Notes: generated by a model not told the origin, from the sequence alone. Positions 17,871 through 26,515 are shown, counted from the stretch's first letter. The stretch is 64,000 nt of DNA from Asticcacaulis taihuensis (GCF_900100255.1 NZ_FMTS01000003.1:310001-374000); one strand, 5' to 3'. Translations and numbers: made by a program.

Positions 17871-18814
17871 TCTCCCGGCGCGGTCTTATCGTCAGTGGCG
17901 GGGCCGCGCTGGCCCTTGGCGGTTCTTTGAGTGGCTGTTCTGAAAAGGTGACGCAGGCGCTTGGGTTTGCCCAGCGCATGATCGAGATCCAGAAACGCCA
18001 CGGCGGCCGGGTCGGGGTATCTGCCCTGACCGGCACCTCGACCGCCAATGCCGAGGCCAATGGCTCTTTGAGCATTCAGTCAAACGATCACTTCGCCATG
18101 TGCTCGACCTTTAAATGGGTGCTGGCGGCGGCCATCCTCCAGCAGGTCGACCAGGGCAAGCTCAACCTGTCCGATCCGGTCAGGTACGGCAAAAAGGATT
18201 TGCTCGAATACGCCCCGACCACGACGGCCAATGTCGCCAAGGGCCAGATGACCATTGGTGAGCTGTGTCTGGCGGCGGTCTCTCTGAGTGACAATACGGC
18301 CGCCAACCTGCTGTTTCCCCTCATTGGCGGTCCGGCTGGACTGACCACCTTTGTCCGGGGGCCGGGTGATACGGTCACGCGCTTCGACCGCACCGAGCCC
18401 TCGCTCAACACGAATATCGACGGCGACGAGAAGGATACCACGACGCCGGAAGCGATGAGCACCTTGCTGCGTATGGTCTTTACCGGCTCGGTTCTCAAGC
18501 CCGAGAGCCTCAAATCGCTGAAAGACTGGATGGTCGCCACCTCTACCGGCGATGCCCGCATCCGCGCCGGCGTGCCCAAAGGCGCGGTGGTGGCCGACAA
18601 GACCGGCACCGGCGCCAACAACGCCACCAATGATGTCGGGGTCATCTGGCTGCCCAATAGGCCGCCGGTCTTCCTGTCGATCTATACCTCCGGCGGCTCG
18701 CTCGATGCCGATGGCCGCAATGCGGTCATCGCCGACATCACCAGGCTCGTCTTTGATACTCTGAATTTCGTCGAAACACTGGACAAGGCGGACGCATCCA
18801 GCGCATCGTCCTGA
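17867..18814 (+). CDS. bla: Class A beta-lactamase
   Basis: 315 residues. All class A motifs are present: S80-x-x-K83 (STFK), S141-D142-N143, E177 in RTEPSLN and K245-T-G. The N-terminus has a twin-arginine pair (SRRGL) and a lipobox-like LSGC at 21-24, so it may be Tat-exported and lipid-anchored. A cysteine precedes the active serine, as in several extended-spectrum and carbapenemase enzymes, but no cysteine follows KTG at the position that forms the carbapenemase disulfide. It hydrolyses beta-lactams in the periplasm; the spectrum cannot be read from sequence. It lies between a coupled peptidase and a glutaminase gene. Confidence 0.95.
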   Translation: MISRRGLIVSGGAALALGGSLSGCSEKVTQALGFAQRMIEIQKRHGGRVGVSALTGTSTANAEANGSLSIQSNDHFAMCSTFKWVLAAAILQQVDQGKLNLSDPVRYGKKDLLEYAPTTTANVAKGQMTIGELCLAAVSLSDNTAANLLFPLIGGPAGLTTFVRGPGDTVTRFDRTEPSLNTNIDGDEKDTTTPEAMSTLLRMVFTGSVLKPESLKSLKDWMVATSTGDARIRAGVPKGAVVADKTGTGANNATNDVGVIWLPNRPPVFLSIYTSGGSLDADGRNAVIADITRLVFDTLNFVETLDKADASSASS

Positions 18815-18816
18815 CC

Positions 18817-19740
18817 ATGAAATCAGGCGTTTCGATCGACGATGTGCTGGCCGAGGTGGCGCTGATGGTGCGGCCGCAGTTCGGCAAGGGGCGGCCGGCC
18901 GACTATATTCCGCAACTGGCTGGTGTCGATCCGAACAAGTTCGGTATGGCGGTCTGCACCGTCTCCGGCGGCGAGCATGTCATTGGCGATGCCGACGAAC
19001 CGTTTTCGGCGCAATCGATCACCAAGCTGTTCGCGCTCGGCCTGGCGTTGAACCAGATCGGCGATGAGGTGTGGACGCGCGTCGGCAAGGAGCCTTCGGG
19101 CACGCCTTTCAACTTCCTCTCCCAGCTCGAATACGAGCACGGCGTGCCGCGCAATCCCTTTATCAATGCCGGTGCCCTGGCGATCACCGATATCCTGCTC
19201 GATACGGTCAAGGCGCCGGAACTGCTGGTGCGCGATTTCATCGGCATGTTGAGCGGCTCGCAGCTTGAGATCGACGAGGCGGTGGCGCAGTCGGAGATCG
19301 ACACCGCCCACAAGAACCGCGCCATCGCCAATCTGATGCGCGGCGCTGGCACCATAACGCACGAAGTCGAGGCGGTGATTGCCGCCTATTGCCGGCAATG
19401 CGCCATCACCATCTCCTGCCGGCAACTGGCACGCGCTGCCCTGCCTCTGGCGGCGGATGGCTTCTCGCCCATTGCCGAGGAGACCATCTTTCCCTCGCGC
19501 CTGACCCGCAGGCTGAATGCGCTGCTGTTGACCTGCGGCACCTATGACAGCGTCGGCTCCTTTGCCTATCGCGTCGGCCTGCCGGCCAAGAGCGGCGTCG
19601 GCGGTGGTATCCTGGCGGTGGTGCCGGGACAGGCGACCATCGCTGTCTGGTCGCCGGAACTGGACAGGTTCGGCTCGAGCGTGGTCGGCACGGCGGCGCT
19701 GGAATATTTCGCGCAACTGACCAACTGCTCTGTACTGTAA
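18817..19740 (+). CDS. glsA: Glutaminase (serine-type, GlsA family)
   Basis: 307 residues, normal for bacterial glutaminases, which share the penicillin-binding fold. The nucleophile motif is S67-x-x-K70 (QSITK). Other family blocks are RVGKEPSGTPFNFL, GVPRNPFINAGA and a C-terminal KSGVGGGILAVVPG. It converts glutamine to glutamate and ammonia in the cytoplasm. It starts two bases after the bla stop, so peptidase, lactamase and glutaminase form one operon. Confidence 0.94.
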   Translation: MKSGVSIDDVLAEVALMVRPQFGKGRPADYIPQLAGVDPNKFGMAVCTVSGGEHVIGDADEPFSAQSITKLFALGLALNQIGDEVWTRVGKEPSGTPFNFLSQLEYEHGVPRNPFINAGALAITDILLDTVKAPELLVRDFIGMLSGSQLEIDEAVAQSEIDTAHKNRAIANLMRGAGTITHEVEAVIAAYCRQCAITISCRQLARAALPLAADGFSPIAEETIFPSRLTRRLNALLLTCGTYDSVGSFAYRVGLPAKSGVGGGILAVVPGQATIAVWSPELDRFGSSVVGTAALEYFAQLTNCSVL

Positions 19741-19854
19741 CTTTGCCAAACCTTTATGGTTGACCCCGCCATCGGGATGCCAATCTTACAGAGCCGCGCC
19801 TAAACTCTCCTGACATCTGAGGACATACGCGGATCAGGCGATCAGGAGACTCCC

Positions 19855-20517
19855 ATGCCCAGAAACTACAACATCAACGACAACACCGGCGGCACCAATA
19901 TGGTCGGCCGCGCCTATACGCCCCAAGTCGCGCCGTGGAACAGGGATGATGACGATGTCAGCGTCCAGCGCAGCCTGAGGGATGATCCCCAGGAATGGCG
20001 CGACCGCCGTGATGACCGTGACATGCGTTCCCTGGACAGGGAATATGATTATCGCAACCGTGACCGTTATGACCGCGAGCCGGATGCCTATTACCGCCGC
20101 GACCTTGTGCCGGGTTATGGCGACGAGCGCCGGGGCTTCCACAATGCCGGTAGAAATGATCATGAGTATCAAAGCGACGACCGTACGTATTATAATCAAA
20201 TGGGGTATCGGGATGAACGCGATGATGAGCGTCGCGCCGGTCATCGCAAGCATTGGGAAAATCGTGAACCCGATTATCGCTACCAATATAACGACTACCA
20301 GCGTGCCGATGAACGCGAAATACGCCGAGGCAATCAGGCTCGCTACGCCAGGCAAGAGGATGCCAGCGGCTATCGCTCCCGAAACGATCGGGATGGCTGG
20401 ATGAGCCGCGAGCGTTCCGATTACGGCCGCGAGGATTATGACCGTGACCGTTATAACGACCGCGAGCGCTATTACGCCCGCAATGGCGAAGAACGCGGCC
20501 GCTGGAACCGTCGCTGA
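19855..20517 (+). CDS. Arg/Asp/Tyr-rich low-complexity hypothetical protein
   Basis: 220 residues made mostly of Arg, Asp, Tyr, Asn and Glu (for example DRDRYNDRERYYARN), with no hydrophobic segment. It is expected to be disordered and highly charged. A strong aggaga Shine-Dalgarno lies six bases before the ATG, and a Rho-independent terminator follows, so it is a real transcription unit. Because Arg and Asp codons read backwards give Ala, Val and Ile codons, the opposite strand shows a long false membrane protein. Function unknown; RNA or cell-envelope binding would be speculation. Confidence 0.75.
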   Translation: MPRNYNINDNTGGTNMVGRAYTPQVAPWNRDDDDVSVQRSLRDDPQEWRDRRDDRDMRSLDREYDYRNRDRYDREPDAYYRRDLVPGYGDERRGFHNAGRNDHEYQSDDRTYYNQMGYRDERDDERRAGHRKHWENREPDYRYQYNDYQRADEREIRRGNQARYARQEDASGYRSRNDRDGWMSRERSDYGREDYDRDRYNDRERYYARNGEERGRWNRR

Positions 20518-20540
20518 CACCCTTGAGAGGGCAAGCCGAA

Positions 20541-20577
20541 AAGACGCCGGATGAAATGACTATCCGGCGTCTTTTTT
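20541..20577 (+). terminator. Rho-independent terminator
   Basis: Stem agacgccggat (20542-20552) and atccggcgtct (20562-20572) is perfect and followed by T6. It ends the Arg/Asp/Tyr-rich gene. The opposite arm is preceded by A's that are weak as a minus-strand tail, but the convergent selO ends here too. Confidence 0.9.
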
Positions 20578-21961
20578 ACAATGCCAATGACTGCCGGTAC
20601 TCTTCGATGGCGGCCAGTTTGGCCTCGAAGGGCGCCCAGTCGTCCTCCAGCGCAATCTGCGCCCAGATGGCTTCGATTTCGTCAATCAGCAGGGTTTCCG
20701 GATCGGCCTGTTTGAAGCGCGGATGATCAAGCTTTTCCGGTGCGGCTGTATCATAGGTTTTCAACATGTCATGGAAGGCGGTGAAAACCTCGCCGGTGTA
20801 GCTGGCGGCGCGTGGACCGGAAAGGGCGCGCATTTCGCTCAGGATGCCACCGAACCAATCGTAAAAAAGGCCCTCGAAGCTGCCGTCACTGCGCAGCGTG
20901 GCAAGGAAATCATATAAGGCGGTAGCCAGTAGGGCGTTATCAGGCTGAGGTGTCAGATTTAGCCGCCGGCAGATGGCCAGGCCCAGTTCCTGTTCATAAC
21001 GCCTATTGAAATCATTGAAGCTGGCAATCAGCGGTTCTAGCTCGCTGATCAGGGTCAGGCAACGGCCCAACTGGCCGAGGTTCCACAGCACGGCATCGGG
21101 CTGGCGGCCATAGGCGTAAAGCCCGCTATGATCGAAATAGGCGGCGGTGAAATTTGGATCATAATACGGCAGGAAGCGGTAGGGGCCGTAATCGAAGCTC
21201 TCGCCGGTGATGTTCATATTGTCGGTATTGAGCACGCCATGGACAAAGCCGGCCGCCATCCAGCTTGCGGTCAGTCTGGCAGTCTGTGTCACCACGGCAT
21301 CGAATAGTGTCGCCGCATCGCTGCATTCGGGATAGTAATTGGCCTGGACAAAGGCGACCAGGTCGCGCAGGGTTTCGATCTCATTGCGGTAGGCCAGGCG
21401 CTCGAAGGTGCCGAAGCGGACATGGCTGTGGCTCAGACGAACGAGCACCGACGAGCGCGTAGGCGAGGGCTCGTCTCCACGCACCAGTTGCTCGCCGGTC
21501 TCGATCAGGGAAAACGACTTCGAGGTCGGAACGCCGAGCGCCTCAAGCATGGCGGTGGCCAGTACTTCCCGCACCCCACCTTTCAGGGTCAGCCGGCCAT
21601 CGCCGCCACGCGAATAAGGGGTAGTGCCGGAGCCCTTGGTGCCAAGATCAAGCAGGCGATCATGATCATCCAGCAGTTGCGCGAACAGGAAGCCGCGGCC
21701 ATCGCCGAGATCGGGATTATAGTGGCGGAACTGATGGCCATGATAACGCAGGGCCAGTGGGACCGGCTGATTGTCGGGCAGAGGCTGAAAACGGCCGAAA
21801 TGGGTGATCCATTTGGCATCGCTCAAGGTTTCCAAACCGACCGACTGCGATGCCCGCTGGTTGCGGTAACGCAGAATCGTCTGCGGGAAATTGGCGGCAG
21901 CGACCGGATCATGCAGGGCAAGCGGGCTTTGTTCCAGCCGGGGCGCGGGGCGGTAAGACAT
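20576..21961 (-). CDS. selO: Protein adenylyltransferase SelO (YdiU/UPF0061)
   Basis: 461 residues, pseudokinase-like SelO family. Visible blocks include ALRYHGHQFRHYNPDLGDGRG, the ATP-binding LGTKGSGTTPYSR followed by GDGRLTLKGGVREVL, and HGVLNTDNMNITGESFDYGP, which carries the metal-binding Asn and Asp. SelO moves AMP from ATP to Ser/Thr/Tyr of target proteins and affects redox responses. The bacterial protein ends without the selenocysteine of mitochondrial forms. It shares one base with the stop of the upstream cystatin-like gene (TGATG), so the two are coupled. Confidence 0.94.
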   Translation of the reverse strand: MSYRPAPRLEQSPLALHDPVAAANFPQTILRYRNQRASQSVGLETLSDAKWITHFGRFQPLPDNQPVPLALRYHGHQFRHYNPDLGDGRGFLFAQLLDDHDRLLDLGTKGSGTTPYSRGGDGRLTLKGGVREVLATAMLEALGVPTSKSFSLIETGEQLVRGDEPSPTRSSVLVRLSHSHVRFGTFERLAYRNEIETLRDLVAFVQANYYPECSDAATLFDAVVTQTARLTASWMAAGFVHGVLNTDNMNITGESFDYGPYRFLPYYDPNFTAAYFDHSGLYAYGRQPDAVLWNLGQLGRCLTLISELEPLIASFNDFNRRYEQELGLAICRRLNLTPQPDNALLATALYDFLATLRSDGSFEGLFYDWFGGILSEMRALSGPRAASYTGEVFTAFHDMLKTYDTAAPEKLDHPRFKQADPETLLIDEIEAIWAQIALEDDWAPFEAKLAAIEEYRQSLAL

Positions 21962-22329
21962 CAGTTGCAGGTTTTCACGGCCTGCCAGGACGTCAGTTGA
22001 TAATTCCGGTTCAGGTCGCGGAACACCTTGGCGGCCACGAATTTACCTCCGGCGAGCAGGCCGATCCTTTCCGGCTTGACGCTCAGGCACAGGCTGTAAT
22101 TGACGCCGGCGACGATCTGCTGGCGGGCTGAAATGATCTTATCCAGCCTGACCTTTTTCGGTGCGGCGGAGACGGCGAAATCAGCGACGGCCCTGATTTC
22201 GGCATCCTCAATGGAAGCCTTCTGAAAACCGCCGACGATCGGGAGTGGTTCTTGCGCCGGTGTTTGGGAATTGGCGGCCGTGGCGATCAGCAGGGCGGGT
22301 AATATCAGGGTCAGGCGCGGTAATATCAT
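21961..22329 (-). CDS. Secreted cystatin-like protein
   Basis: 122 residues with a Sec signal peptide (MILPRLTLILPALLIATAANSQ). The mature domain has IVGGFQKASIEDAEIRAVADFAV, then the QxVxG motif (QQIVAG) and NYSLCLSV, the layout of single-domain cystatins. Type members inhibit papain-like proteases; here the role is only inferred. Two cysteines (in SLCL and near the end, KTCN) could form a disulfide. It is the first gene of a two-gene unit with selO and diverges from nhaA. Confidence 0.8.
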   Translation of the reverse strand: MILPRLTLILPALLIATAANSQTPAQEPLPIVGGFQKASIEDAEIRAVADFAVSAAPKKVRLDKIISARQQIVAGVNYSLCLSVKPERIGLLAGGKFVAAKVFRDLNRNYQLTSWQAVKTCN

Positions 22330-22385
22330 GGTTTTTGCATCCGGTTTTGCTTGGATATAACGCCTGCGGCTGTTAGAAATCCATC

Positions 22386-23597
22386 ATGAAAATGCCTGCC
22401 CCCAAAAACATAGTCCTGAACAAGTCGCTGCTCGAATTCCTCAAGACCGAGGCCGGATCGGGCTCGATTCTGGCTATCTGCGCCATCGTGGCTGTCGTCT
22501 GGGCCAACTCACCCTTCGCAGAAAGCTATTTCGGCTTCATCCACCACCATTTCACCTTGTCTGTCCCCGGCTGGAGCCTCGATGAGAGCGTGCTCGAATG
22601 GACGAAGGAAGGGCTGATGGCCATCTTCTTCTTCGTGGTCGGACTTGAGATCAAGTACGAGATTTTCCGGGGGGAGCTTTCGAGTCCGCAGAAGCTGGCC
22701 CTGCCAGTGATCGCGGCCATCGGCGGCATGGTGGTGCCAGCCCTGGTCTATGCCGGGATCAACCTCCTGCCGGGCGGCGACCTGCGTGGCTGGTCTGTGC
22801 CCATGGCGACCGATATCGCCTTCGCCCTGGCCATACTCGGACTGGTGGGGAAAAGCCTGCCGGCCTCTCTGCGCGTCTTCCTCCTGACCCTGGCGATTGT
22901 CGATGACCTCGGCGCCGTCATGGTCATCGGCATATTTTACAGCCATGGATTCCAGGTGGGATATCTGGTGGCGGTAGCGGCATTACTGGCGGTCATGGCG
23001 TCGGTGAAATTCGTCAGCCGGTCGCCCTTCGTGCTTTACCCGCTTTACGCGGTCCTGTTCGTGTTGATCTGGGCGATGAGCATCAAATCCGGCCTGGGGC
23101 CATCCCTGGTCGCAGTCATGGCCGCCTTCTGCGTCACGCTCGATCCGGGAAAGAACGGCGAACCGGTGCTGAAACAGGTGCTGCACTATGTCCACCCTTA
23201 CGTCGCCTTTGGCATCCTGCCTTTCTTTGCCTTTACCGCCTCAGGATTCTCACTGGCGGGCGCCGGCGTGGACAGCCTGACCGATCCGCGCTTTCTCGGC
23301 GTCACCCTGGGGCTTTTCGCCGGGAAGCAACTAGGCATCTTCTTCGCCGCCTGGCTGGCCATGCGCCTGAAACTGGCCGCCATGCCGGAAGGGGCGACGG
23401 CCTGGCAGCTTTACGGCGTCTGCCTGCTGTGCGGCATCGGCTTCACCATGAGCCTCTATCTCGGCGCGCTGGCTTTTCCGGCGGGTGATGAAGCGGCCCA
23501 GATCGCGGTCAAGTCGGGCGTGGTGCTGGGATCGCTGCTGTCCGGCTGCGCGGGGGCTTTGTGGCTGTCGCGGAAAAGATCGCAGGAAAAAGGTTGA
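22386..23597 (+). CDS. nhaA: Na+/H+ antiporter NhaA
   Basis: 403 residues and about 12 membrane helices. The transport-site pair is D173/D174 in AIVDDLGAV, with D143 in ATDIAFALA matching E. coli D133. GLMAIFFFVVGLEIKYE and GIGFTMSLYLGALAF are further family blocks. NhaA exchanges two external protons for one internal sodium, giving pH and salt tolerance. It stands alone; the 3' end runs directly into a family B repeat, whose first arm begins at the stop codon. Confidence 0.96.
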   Translation: MKMPAPKNIVLNKSLLEFLKTEAGSGSILAICAIVAVVWANSPFAESYFGFIHHHFTLSVPGWSLDESVLEWTKEGLMAIFFFVVGLEIKYEIFRGELSSPQKLALPVIAAIGGMVVPALVYAGINLLPGGDLRGWSVPMATDIAFALAILGLVGKSLPASLRVFLLTLAIVDDLGAVMVIGIFYSHGFQVGYLVAVAALLAVMASVKFVSRSPFVLYPLYAVLFVLIWAMSIKSGLGPSLVAVMAAFCVTLDPGKNGEPVLKQVLHYVHPYVAFGILPFFAFTASGFSLAGAGVDSLTDPRFLGVTLGLFAGKQLGIFFAAWLAMRLKLAAMPEGATAWQLYGVCLLCGIGFTMSLYLGALAFPAGDEAAQIAVKSGVVLGSLLSGCAGALWLSRKRSQEKG

Positions 23598-23765
23598 TCC
23601 ACAGATTACGCAGATTACACAGATTTTTCAGTGCCTTGCCGGTTAATTTATAAGTAGGGGCCAGGTTAGAAGCCGGTGCTTTGCGCCGGAAGCAATCCAC
23701 ACCATCTTCAAATCCATGTCAGTGAAGTTCTGAAAAAATCTGCGTAATCTGTGTAATCTGTGGAT
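23597..23765. repeat. Palindromic intergenic element, family B copy 2
   Basis: Left arm 23597-23631 (atccacagattacgcagatt...) and right arm 23730-23765 (ending gtaatctgtgtaatctgtgg) are inverse complements except for a swap of one 9-bp unit and one extra A. The 9-bp period (cagattacg, cagattaca, cagattttt) is the same as in the copy at 8646-8792. Confidence 0.85.
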
Positions 23766-23810
23766 ACCCTTATCTGGCATAGCGTCTGCCCCCGTCATCG
23801 GAGGCAGATT

Positions 23811-25637
23811 TTAAAGCCGCAGCTTGCCCGTGGTGATATCTTCGATCATCTCCGCCGTCAGCGGCACATAGTCGTCGCCATGGCAGACGAAGATCGGATC
23901 GGTGGTCTGCGTGATATCATAGCCCACCTTGATCAGGTCCATCTTCTTGTATTTGAAGGTGCCGGTGGTCTCGACATCGTGCAGCATACGCACGAATTTC
24001 GGCCGCGCCCACACCGGCAGCTTTGAATCGACGAAGTTCTTAAAGATCTTCAGGTCGAAGCCTTCGCGCGCGATAATTGCCGCCATGCCGGCCTTGCCGT
24101 CGTGGTTAGGTACCGGCACGCCATAGATGATGGCTTCTTCGACGCCGGGCGCCGCGGCGGAATATTCCGCCACTTCCGAGGTCGAGACGTTTTCGCCCTT
24201 CCAGCGGAAGGTATCGCCGATGCGGTCGATGAAATAGAGATAGCCGGCCTTGTCTTGGCGCATCAGGTCGCCGGTACGGAACCACTGGTCGCCCTTTTTG
24301 AAGACATCGGTCAGGATCTTCTTTTGCGAAGCGGCCTTGTCGGCATAGCCGGAATAGGCATGACGGGCATCCCCGGCGATCTGGCCGATAGCCTCGCCAA
24401 TCTCGCCGGGTTTACATTCGTAGCACAGGCCGTTTGGCTGGCGATCGGGCATTTCACTTTCCACATCAAAGCGTACCAGCCGGACATTAAAGCTCTTCTT
24501 GAGCATTTTAGGCACCCGGGCAATGGCGCCGGAATGGCCATCCAGGTTGAACAGCGACACATTGCCCTCGGTCGAGCCGTAGAACTCCATGACCTCTTTA
24601 ATGCGGAAGCGCGATTTGAAATGATCCCAGACTTCCGGCCGCATCCCGTTGCCGAAGGCCATGCGAACCTTGTGTTTCGTCTCGTCTTCCGGATTGGGCG
24701 CCGGCGGCGAATTGACTAGGTAGCGGCACAGCTCGCCGATATAGACGATATGGGTGATGCCCTCGGCGCGGACATCACTCCAGAACTGGCTGGCGGAAAA
24801 CTTGCGCTTCAGCACCACGCCGGCGCCATTGAGCAGAGCAGCGCCCACGGCGCACAGCCCGCCGGTCGCATGATAAAGCGGCAGGACGCAATAGACCTTT
24901 TCGTTCGGCTTCATCTGGGTCAGGCCGGCGAACGCCTTCATGTAGAGCTGGGCGCGGGCGTTGGATATCTTCGCCGCCTTGGGCAGGCCGGTGGTGCCGG
25001 AGGTATAGATATAGAGCGCGATATTATGGGCGGTCAGGCCGCTGCGGAAGGCGCGATCGGGCCTCACGCTGGAAACGCCCTTCAGCGCGGCATCGAGGCT
25101 GCGGCAGTTCTCGGTCTCGCTTTCGCGCGGCAGGTCAAGCACCCACAGGGCCTGATGGCGCTCAATCTGGCTTTCGATTTCCTGGAAGGCAGCCCGCGTC
25201 GTCTGGTCGACAATGGTCAGGCTGGCCACCGAAATATTGATGCAGTGGGCGAGGCCTGCGCCGGTCAGGGAATTGTTGATCAGGGCGGTGATGACGCCGA
25301 TCTTGTTGAAACCCAGCCAGATGGCCAGATAGTCCAGCCGGTTGGGCAGGAAGAGCGCCACCGTATCGCCGGCTTTCAGACCCCGCTGGCGGCCCCAGTG
25401 GGCGTAGCGGTTGGCCATTGTATCAAGCTGCTGGTAGGTAAGGGACTTGCCCTCGAATTTTACCGCCAGGTTGTTGGGCCACTTCGTCGCCACGGCTTCG
25501 AAATCATCGCACACTAGGTCGTGCGAGTCGGGATTGACCGGCTTGACCCATTTCAGGATGCGCAGCAGGCGCTTCATGAAGATGAAATCACGCTTGATAT
25601 TGGCGGCAAGACCCATGCGCTTAAGCTCCCGGTACAT
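23811..25637 (-). CDS. Very-long-chain acyl-CoA synthetase / FATP-type ligase
   Basis: 608 residues of the ANL adenylate-forming superfamily. The P-loop is YIYTSGTTGLPKAA, followed by LPLYHATGG, EFYGSTEGNVSLFN and the hinge/active region WFRTGDLMRQDKAGYLYFIDRIGDTFRWKGENVSTSEVAE; the C-terminal lysine is in TGTFKYKK. The FYGSTEGN and FIDRIGDTFRWKGENV forms place it with FATP/VLACS enzymes rather than FadD. It activates long fatty acids (possibly sterols or other lipids) with CoA for degradation or membrane synthesis. Met8 or Met21 are alternative starts. Confidence 0.91.
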   Translation of the reverse strand: MYRELKRMGLAANIKRDFIFMKRLLRILKWVKPVNPDSHDLVCDDFEAVATKWPNNLAVKFEGKSLTYQQLDTMANRYAHWGRQRGLKAGDTVALFLPNRLDYLAIWLGFNKIGVITALINNSLTGAGLAHCINISVASLTIVDQTTRAAFQEIESQIERHQALWVLDLPRESETENCRSLDAALKGVSSVRPDRAFRSGLTAHNIALYIYTSGTTGLPKAAKISNARAQLYMKAFAGLTQMKPNEKVYCVLPLYHATGGLCAVGAALLNGAGVVLKRKFSASQFWSDVRAEGITHIVYIGELCRYLVNSPPAPNPEDETKHKVRMAFGNGMRPEVWDHFKSRFRIKEVMEFYGSTEGNVSLFNLDGHSGAIARVPKMLKKSFNVRLVRFDVESEMPDRQPNGLCYECKPGEIGEAIGQIAGDARHAYSGYADKAASQKKILTDVFKKGDQWFRTGDLMRQDKAGYLYFIDRIGDTFRWKGENVSTSEVAEYSAAAPGVEEAIIYGVPVPNHDGKAGMAAIIAREGFDLKIFKNFVDSKLPVWARPKFVRMLHDVETTGTFKYKKMDLIKVGYDITQTTDPIFVCHGDDYVPLTAEMIEDITTGKLRL

Positions 25638-25822
25638 TCGCTCTAGGCGTTACTATAGAAGATAACCTATAGCCGAATCGTTACCGGTAAAGCGCAAATT
25701 CGTGTCAGATGGTATTTTCTCTGACGCAGCCGTAACGGAAAGTCAGGATATAATGTCATGCAATTACCATAATGTTTTCCGATATCTCGCCGCCAATAGC
25801 CAATTTACGAATGGAGTTTCTG

Positions 25823-26254
25823 ATGTCCCTCAAGGTTTTCGCCCTGGCCGCCGGCGCCTTATCGCTGATCGCGGGCGCGGCCGCCCCTCTGGCCGCCTCG
25901 GCCCAGAGCTATGACGGCTACTGCTACGTCAAGAAGTCGGACCTGGCCGGCAAGGACGCCGCCATCGGCGCCGTGGCCGGCGGCATCGCCGGCAATCTGC
26001 TAGGCAAGAAGGGCGACAAGACCAAGTCGACCGTGGTCGGTGCGGCGGTCGGCGGCGCGGCCGGTTATGTGATCGGCAAGAACTCGCACGAAAAGGTGCG
26101 CTGCCGCGGCGCCAACTATTATGTCTACACCAAGGGCTATTATGAGCCGGCCCCGCGCGCCGATCACAAGGTGGTCTATTTCGAGGACCGCCCGGCGGGC
26201 ATGAACTACTACTATATCTCGAAGGGAAAGGTGCTGCGTTATCGCGGCCATTGA
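25823..26254 (+). CDS. Secreted glycine-zipper (17-kDa antigen-like) envelope protein
   Basis: 143 residues from the ATG at 25823, which has ggag six bases upstream; the frame opens earlier at 25772. A Sec signal peptide (about 1-27, ending ASAQS) precedes a glycine-zipper segment with two GAVAGGIAGNLLG / GAAVGGAAGYVIG halves, as in Rickettsia 17-kDa antigen-like proteins. These insert in or pack against the outer membrane. The C-terminal part is Tyr-rich (NYYVYTKGYYEP). A terminator follows. Confidence 0.85.
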   Translation: MSLKVFALAAGALSLIAGAAAPLAASAQSYDGYCYVKKSDLAGKDAAIGAVAGGIAGNLLGKKGDKTKSTVVGAAVGGAAGYVIGKNSHEKVRCRGANYYVYTKGYYEPAPRADHKVVYFEDRPAGMNYYYISKGKVLRYRGH

Positions 26255-26279
26255 TTTCCGTCAGCCGGATATGCCTTTG

Positions 26280-26315
26280 GCCCCTTTCGTGGACACGCGG
26301 AAGGGGCTTTTGTTT
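26280..26315 (+). terminator. Rho-independent terminator
   Basis: Stem gcccctt (26280-26286) with aaggggc (26301-26307), then a T-rich tail, 25 bases after the glycine-zipper gene. Confidence 0.75.
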
Positions 26316-26339
26316 GAGCGAGCGGGAAGGGGTTGTTCT

Positions 26340-26361
26340 CCTCCCCATCGTGGTGGGGAGG
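26340..26361. repeat. REP-like hairpin
   Basis: cctcccca / tggggagg around a six-base loop, followed by ggtggcacgc. It resembles the hairpins at 3122-3146 and 32355-32375 and marks the left edge of the accessory region. Confidence 0.55.
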
Positions 26362-26376
26362 TGGCACGCAGGCCGC

Positions 26377-26459
26377 CCGCCGCTGTTCGAGGCGTCAAGT
26401 CGGCGAGGCTGTCATCCATCATGTCCATAACGGATATGATGCGGTGATTTTCAGGGGAG
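26377..26459. repeat. Direct duplication, copy 1 (5' end of neighbouring gene)
   Basis: 83 bases nearly identical to 28706-28790: two bases are missing and a few substituted. Read on the minus strand it encodes MDMMDDSLADLTP and then shifts frame, so it is a broken remnant of the start of the gene at 28421-28759 plus its upstream region. It brackets the cassette on the left. Confidence 0.85.
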
Positions 26460-26515
26460 AGGATAGATTGTGGGAAATCGATTGCCTGCTATCGAAGGCT
26501 GTGTAAATTTAAACT

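Noticed and set aside
19834-20520. 228-residue minus-strand ORF resembling a polytopic membrane protein
   Set aside because: It is the exact antisense of the Arg/Asp/Tyr-rich gene. Reading those codons backwards gives hydrophobic residues; only the plus strand has a Shine-Dalgarno and a matching terminator.
23597-23765. CRISPR array, because of short periodic repeats
   Set aside because: The repeats are 9 bp and without unique spacers, arranged as two inverted arms; not a CRISPR layout.
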